Source: Costus lasius
Lineage: Eukaryota; Streptophyta; Magnoliopsida; Zingiberales; Costaceae
Direction: 5' to 3'
Assembly: GCA_027563935.2 (NCBI GenBank)
Contig: CM050447.1
Coordinates: 78,911,461 to 78,975,460, forward strand
DNA length: 64,000 nt
A program made the translations under genes and the position numbers. Position 1 is the stretch's first letter; every line of letters begins with the position of its first letter. Below, piece after piece: positions 58,106 through 64,000 of this stretch. Below the pieces are notes generated by a model that was not told the origin of the DNA, ran no database searches, and was given only the letters and a program-made list of their open reading frames with translations.

Positions 58106-61100
58106 TCATTGGTCTGCAGGGCCAACCAAGGCAAGCAAGAACCTCATGTAGTCGCCAGATGTGTCATCAATGACATCAGCATTTAAGGTGGTTTTATATC
58201 TTATCTTGTACTCCTTTTTAACCTTCTTTAAATCAATTTCAGCTCGAGTAACAATAGCCCTTGTAAGAGAATCCTCGTCTGTTCCAAGTCCGACCACTGA
58301 TGTCCGCACCACCTGCAAGAATTAGCATTTTTTTTCAGCAACAAACCAAGTCAATAATACGTAATGAGCCAAATTCTATAGTTGTACCTCTGCAAAGTGT
58401 TTTTCTGGAGATGCCAAACACCAAATAGCAATTTTCAACATTGATGTAAAGTGATTATTCTTAATGGCCTCAATGTCCTGTATTGCAGATTAAACACTAG
58501 GTTATACAAGTGCACCATTTAATAGATTATACAATATAAAATGATGATCTTATTTCACTTTGCACACCGATTTAATCTCATTGTGTGTGGGACAATGAAC
58601 CTTATACTTGCTAGGTGACATATAACTAGAACGTCATTGTGTATGGGACAGTAAGTCATGTACTCAATAGGTTACATATAACTAGTACCTTTTAGATGTG
58701 GCTAATGGGTCGGCCAGCTCTAGGCCTACATCTACCTAGTCATGCCACTATGTTGGCACAAAAATCTTTGTGCCCAAAAACACATAGCACGGCCTGATTG
58801 GGCTGAGCCAAACCGAGCATGGGATTAAACACAGCACCGCACAAGCCGGGCTAGCATAAAGTTTCAAATAAAATAAATAATAATAAAAAAATATTTAAAT
58901 TAAAAAAACAAAATAATAAAAATAATAAGGAAAATTTGTATTTTATAATTAATAGACAAACATGTGCTTATTTTAAATTTTTAAAATATTTTTATGAGGT
59001 CAAATAGGTAAAATAAACTATTTAAAATTCAAATTTCAAAAAAAAACAAAACCCATGCTACGCCAGTGTGAACCGTGGGCCACCGACCCTCCCGTTGGCC
59101 ACCTCTAGTGCCTCCTATAGTGGTGCACCAAGTACGTATAGGTAGGTATAAGATATAATAAGTACACTAATACAAACTTAAAATGAACTTAGAATGAAGA
59201 TAGATTCTTATAAACAAACTTCCAAGGAAAATTTAATGCGTGTAAAAGTAATAATCGTCGTTTGATGATGATGCTACTAAGGAGCCGAATGATAGTTTCA
59301 ACTAGATTGAGAAATGTCACACAAAACACAAGAGTCAAATTATTTATTAATGGATCATAATGTCAAGAATAAATTGAGGTCTACTTGATTCTGGTTTTTA
59401 TTTGTACCTCTACAATGTCTATCCCATAATTTTCAATGTAACGCTTGAATGTTTCCTTGAGTTGCAATTTATTCCTTGTGCTAAGTACGAGAATGATACG
59501 ATTGTGATCCATTTGATTCTTTTTTACTGCATCAGAGAGTTGAGCTGCCTCAAAAGTTGCCAATTCACTATCGACATGCTCGCCAGAACACCTATAAGAT
59601 GTAAGCAGACACACCAAGAACTGCAAAAATGAAACCATTTCCTTATTCAGGAATTTATTGACTAATGCTAATCATGTTAACGTAGATTCTTGGCTTAGTG
59701 AATGCAATACCTGACCGAGGGGCTGCACTGAGGCAAACTTGTGAGCCACATCCTCTTCAATGGAGGATGAAAAGAGGGAGCAATAGGCCCTCCTCACAGC
59801 AATCAGGTGATCAGGGGAAGAGGCACATGCAACCTCTATGATCACCCAAAGATGCATATCCCCTTTTCTTTTCAGTGCCTCGTTTGCTAATGTGGCATCC
59901 CTTTCTGCAGGGTCCATTGTCCATAGCATCACTGCTTTCTGTGGCAAGAAGCTTAAATTGGTTGCTATGTAGTTGGAAGAAAATTGTTCATGTTTGAATT
60001 TTACTATGTTGTCAACGATTGAGAATCTATTACTAATCAAAAACAGAACTACTGAACAGCATCGAACCAGCATCAATAAGTAATAGCATTCGGTGCAGCG
60101 TATACAACTGTAATCATGGATAAATAGGGCTCAACTTTTAGGGTTGCAAAGTTGCAATTGAAGATGGAGAAAATAAAACTCTGAATCTTGGAGCAATAGT
60201 TCAAAGGTCCAGCTATCAAGCGAATAATGTCATGCCTCAGTATATGCTTATTTACAAATTTAGTAATCATTCCATAAAAGTAATTCCTGAAAATTCTAAC
60301 TCGTGTCCACTTCGAGCCCTATTATTCAGCAATTCCAGAAATCATCCTACCGCATACTAACCACAGCTCCAGCTAGAAATTATCTTTTGTGGAATCACTA
60401 ATGCACAATAGAAACTATTTCTTTTTGACTCAATGATTCTAATCAAGATGGAAAATTACAACTAATAGAAGAAAAAAAAATGTTAATTATCTAGTGCATA
60501 TTTATGTGATAATTTTTGCTTTCATTTTCTTCATGTATGCATGTGATTACCATCCACTTGAGTGTAATTTATAGCATGTCAACCCTTAAACTTGTTCAGG
60601 AAACTTTATACGGATCAATTAACATCCAAATGATAAAATACAAAAACTCAACGCCTAAGGATACGAACTTGTCGCGTCACAACGAGTGAATAAATTTCAG
60701 TTTAGTTTCCCAATTGGATCCTTTCATCTTTAAAGTTTTTTTTTTTTCTCTGTTTGGTCCTGAATTGTGTAATCTTTATCGATTAACCCCTAAAATTTCA
60801 ATTTACTTGTTTAGTGCTAAAATTTACGTTAATATCGATCGTGCTCGCTTTGAATCCATCAAATTTTTATCCCATAGTGTCCTTACATGCTCATGTTCCC
60901 AAGTATGATCAAGGAGAGTTGTTTACTACAGAAAATACTGAAGAATCGTTAATCTTCAAAGGGGAAAGAGAAGAGTTAATGGATGATAGAATATGCAAGG
61001 GATGAGATCATGAGAGTTTCCGGGACCGATTTAGAAGAATAAATCTTCTAAGGGCCAAAAAGAAAAAAAATGTTGTCACCCCGAGGACCAATTTCAAATT

Positions 61101-61445
61101 CCCCCCCATAAAAAGAAGGGAGGAGGAACAAGAGGCAGAAAAGGTTTTTACCCTGAAGTCACCGGAAAGCTCGGAGTGAAGGCGATCCAGCAGCGACTTA
61201 TTATCGAGGCAAGCATAAGCCTCGGCGATAGCAGATCGCTGCGCCGCCGTGCGGTGGGCCAGTACCTCGATCACCGCCTTCTCGTCCGTCCCCCATCCTG
61301 TAGATTTGCTCCACTATTTGTCGAGGTGAACAAAACCCTAGAAAGAGAAGCGGCATCAGCGGATCTTACCTTGGAATGCTTTCCAAAGGGTGTGGGCGTC
61401 GTCGTTAGGGGAGGGGACGGAATCTAGGACAGTGATGCTGGCCAT
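58106..61445 (-). CDS. Plant annexin, six coding exons, 319 residues
   Basis: Annexins bind acidic membrane phospholipids in a calcium-dependent way and act in secretion, stress and calcium signalling. Coding exons: 61445-61370, 61297-61152, 59938-59711, 59620-59408, 58477-58388 and 58312-58106. All introns have GT...AG ends and the joined frame is open. The start MASITVL is at the usual place for plant annexins. Repeat I has GWGT at 26-29, with E68 as the distal calcium ligand. Repeat II is about 75-150 and repeat III about 155-245. Repeat IV has GLGT at 259-262 with D301, 38 residues later, so type-2 calcium sites look kept in I and IV. The length fits the family (about 315-320). The TGA stop is at 58108-58106. 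The subfamily may be D3-like (AYCSLF, TSYRCSGE), a weak judgement. The upstream frame stays open to an ATG at 61649. Confidence 0.93.
58693..59107. mobile_element. hAT-like non-autonomous element in annexin intron 4
   Basis: 415 bp between TAGATGTGGCTAATGGGTCGG and CCCGTTGGCCACCTCTA, imperfect terminal inverted repeats of the TAGAGNTGGCCAACGGG type common in plant hAT-derived elements. Flanks GTACCTTT and GTGCCTCC could be a decayed 8-bp duplication: five matches, and all three mismatches are transitions. The inside is AT-rich with no coding capacity. It is spliced out with the intron if the gene is normal. Confidence 0.6.
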
Positions 61446-62300
61446 GGCTCCTCGTTCCGCCACTCCTTGGCTACCGCTCCGCGCTAGATTGAACAGATAG
61501 GGGATGGGGTTCAATGTGTAGAGGAAAAGCTCGCGCAGCGATGGAGCTTCGGCGAGGCCACAGCAGCAGCAACAGCCATAGCTCTCAGACATCTCAAGTA
61601 CTAGTACCCAACCACCGCCAACATCATCTCTCACTGCAAATGTGTACATAATTAATAAAATTGCGGCGGATCCGGTAATTAATAAAATGTGTACACGCTG
61701 GCTTTTGTTTATTCCTTGCCTTGGTTGACTATTTTTATCAAATTCAAGAGGTTAAAAAAAGTATATATGCTTTTTTAAAAGTTTTGATCAAATAAATAAA
61801 GGTTATTTTTAATAAAAAAAATTTAGGCACGTGCTAAGTGGAAAAAAAAACGTGAAGAGATAGGTGGCAGTTGATGCATTTATGAGTTGTCCTTCCCAAG
61901 TGAGTTGGTCAGCTCAATGTGTTCAATTTTCCCTAATGATTGAGAGCTATTTAATTTCAATCCCTACCGAATTCACTAATTTAGACTACGTGCATAATTA
62001 TTTAAAGAATTAAGAGTCTATTTTAGTGGAGAAAAAAAAAAAAAAAGAAAAATAAAAGAGAAGCAGAATAGTGAGGTTGGGGAGAAAAATATTTTCTCCT
62101 TCTTTTTAGAAAGAATACAAAAAAGAAGAAAAATAGTCTTCTTTTTTTTTACCCTTTAACTCTGTCTTTCCAATAAAATATATGAAAAATTAAGTTTCTT
62201 TCTCTTTTTCCAGTTTTCACCCAATAAAATAGGCCCTATGAGTTAGTCAGGCTTCTGACTTTTGTTATGGGCCGGGCAATAAGCTTCTCAAATTCTGAGC
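61446..62300 (-). promoter_or_regulatory. Presumed annexin 5' UTR and promoter
   Basis: Directly upstream of the annexin ATG. Minus-strand TATA-like CATATATACT lies at about 61760-61770, and a TTGAC W-box-like core at about 61722. The open frame 61649-61446 adds 68 codons in phase with MASITVL and includes five consecutive Cys codons; it could be leader or an N-terminal extension. The site of transcription start is not shown by sequence alone. Confidence 0.3.
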
Positions 62301-63222
62301 TAAAATAAGCAGAATAATAGAAGCAAGGGTCATTTGCTTTTAACTTTGCTACTTAGTGAAGTTGGGCGACCACTCAACCAAAAGGGACTCTAGATCAGCT
62401 CTAATTAATCTCTCCTATTAGAATCCACATTAAATAAAGAAAATATTAATTTTGTTTTCATATTTTATTGTTGACTTCTAACAAGCGGAAATGCAAATGT
62501 GGATTGAAAAGAAATAACACAAGTCGGAAATTAAAAGATCCGGCACACGTGGAACACGAGATGGTTGTTGAGGTTGATTTGTAATTATTTAATTCAGTGG
62601 CCAAGAGGAATCATCTCCATACAAGTGAGGGTTCTTGTCGATAAAAAATAATTTGCGGGGACACATTCCATCAAATTTGACACTCAAATTATGGTAGAAA
62701 TCAAGAAGCTGAGGCATTTGACCTTTTAGTTTCTCTGTTTCAACCTACAAATTAGCTGCTTCTTTAACCCTCAACCTACTTATGCTCAATAATCCTTATA
62801 TGTAATAATAATTTTTTAATAGTATAACTCATAATATTTTTAATAAATATTTTAATTATAGTTAACTACAAATTTAATCATGTAATTTTTATCTTAGTAA
62901 TTTTTTAATAAAAAATTATTTATTATAAATAGAATAACCTAATCATAAACTATGCATCCAACACACACTCAAACTTCTTCAGTCAGCGTCTTTTCAACCA
63001 GCATTTTTTCAACCAACAAAAATTAAAAACAGAAACTGAACCAAACGGGACCGTATACATCTTGTTTTTATCTTCAAATTCAATTCGATTACATCCACCT
63101 ACTCTAAATTTTAAAAGATTGAATTGGACAAACTAATAAATTTTCCTACAAGTAAACCTAAATTATAAAAAAGTGATAAATAATTAAACTAATATAAAAT
63201 TTTCTAATTATTAAAGTATATA
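62301..63222. other. AT-rich intergenic, nothing recognised
   Basis: No frame of note, no repeat ends and no RNA gene seen in this 0.9 kb. Confidence 0.6.
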
Positions 63223-63767
63223 TGTTGGAGTTTTATAAGGAAACCCCAAAAATCCTTAATAAGGTGCAAGTTAATAATAACTCGTATGTTATTTTTTGAG
63301 GAAGTTAATTTAAGCTTTTTTTATTTTTGCTCAATAATAATTTAGAAAATACTATTAATAAATAATATTAAAATAAGTTTACCCGGTTTTAATTAGCTAT
63401 TAGCCTCTCTTTATAGATGGGCAACCAAGGCATTATTTATTAATAGACTAGATTTATTATTTTTAGACGGGGCATCTCCTCTATATAAGGAGAGGCAATG
63501 CAACGTCTCCTATTCATTCGTTATTCACTGCTTTTCCCCTCTCACTCTATCTTTTCACTAGTACAACATTGAAAATGGCTGTAACAACTGCTACACCAAT
63601 GTGCCGATAGTAATAGAATACTTGTTGAATTTTCGAGGCAAAATACTAGTTAAATCCCGTGCGAGGCATAGAAATTTGCCTAAAGACATATCCATTAATA
63701 TCGCCTCCAGGTTCTTCTAACTCTAATTCTTTTATTTGTTTAGTTAATTACAAGATTAGATCCAACA
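63223..63767 (+). mobile_element. Solo LTR, 545 bp
   Basis: Starts TGTTGGAG and ends TCCAACA, flanked on both sides by ATATA (63218-63222 and 63768-63772). No internal region. A TATA box (CTCTATATAAGG, about 63478-63489) is followed by a pyrimidine-rich leader and a short ATG frame (MAVTTATPMCR), as expected for an LTR promoter. It is the product of recombination between two LTRs. The AT-rich context weakens the duplication a little, since ATATA is common there. Confidence 0.75.
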
Positions 63768-63772
63768 ATATA

Positions 63773-64000
63773 TACATTTTATATTTAAAAAAATTGGGGG
63801 TAATGTTGTTTTATATAAAAGCCAACAATTACGTTTAAGCTATGGATGAATATCATAAATGATTCCTGAGATATCAAAAGACTTGTAGTACTATCGAAAT
63901 CACCACTTCTCCACAATCCAAAAAGAATATGGGATTGTAGGGTTATTCCTTAGGCCAATACATTCATCACCATATTGTATTCTTGTAAGATGATACATGC
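63773..64000. other. AT-rich end of window, nothing recognised
   Basis: No coding or repeat signal seen. Confidence 0.5.

Overview
The window is nuclear DNA of a flowering plant. It holds one intact intron-containing plant annexin gene (61445 down to 58106, minus strand, six coding exons) beside about 56 kb of nested LTR retrotransposons of plant lineages: Athila-type, CRM-type and Galadriel-type Ty3/gypsy, and Ty1/copia. Priming sites match plant tRNA-Asp and initiator tRNA-Met. I cannot name the species; a monocot is possible but unproven.

Layout. 1-2400: broken FAR1/MULE-type gene with SWIM zinc finger. 2401-3228: remnant of a minus-strand Athila-like LTR with a palindrome array. The oldest layer is a decayed chromovirus reverse transcriptase on the minus strand ('F'), now in three pieces (50551-50501, 33431-33093, 3349-3229). 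F is joined directly to a truncated minus-strand copia element ('E', 50551-56134). Two large Athila-type elements landed in F: element A (3350-33092, target duplication ATGCC/ATGCT) and element B (33432-50500, minus strand, target duplication CTTAG on both sides). In A sit an intact young copia element C (5975-15166, duplication TGTCT), a CRM-like element D (18479-26960, duplication GAATT/GGATT) and a copia-type LTR fragment H (30072-32051). In B sits a Galadriel-like chromovirus G (36283-44906). Removing A and B rejoins the F reading frame, which supports this order.

Right side. 56135-58105 is GC-rich and then AT-rich flank without a convincing gene. The annexin encodes 319 residues in four repeats, and its fourth intron carries a small hAT-like non-autonomous element (58693-59107). 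61650-64000 is AT-rich and contains a 545-bp solo LTR with duplication ATATA (63223-63767).

The features most worth a second look are: (1) element A ends in two inverted copies of the U3 LTR terminus, as if a fold-back cDNA was integrated; (2) the LTRs and post-pol spacers of A and B carry arrays, about 70 bp in period, of the imperfect palindrome ATTACGGcactgCCGTAAT, and two unrelated-looking LTRs here carry other short palindromes; (3) a 6-bp microhomology junction fuses a copia element to a chromovirus; (4) G is preceded by a piece of a second copy of itself. Only the annexin and copia element C look functional. Most broken retrotransposon frames are interrupted by TAG codons where CAG or TGG is expected.
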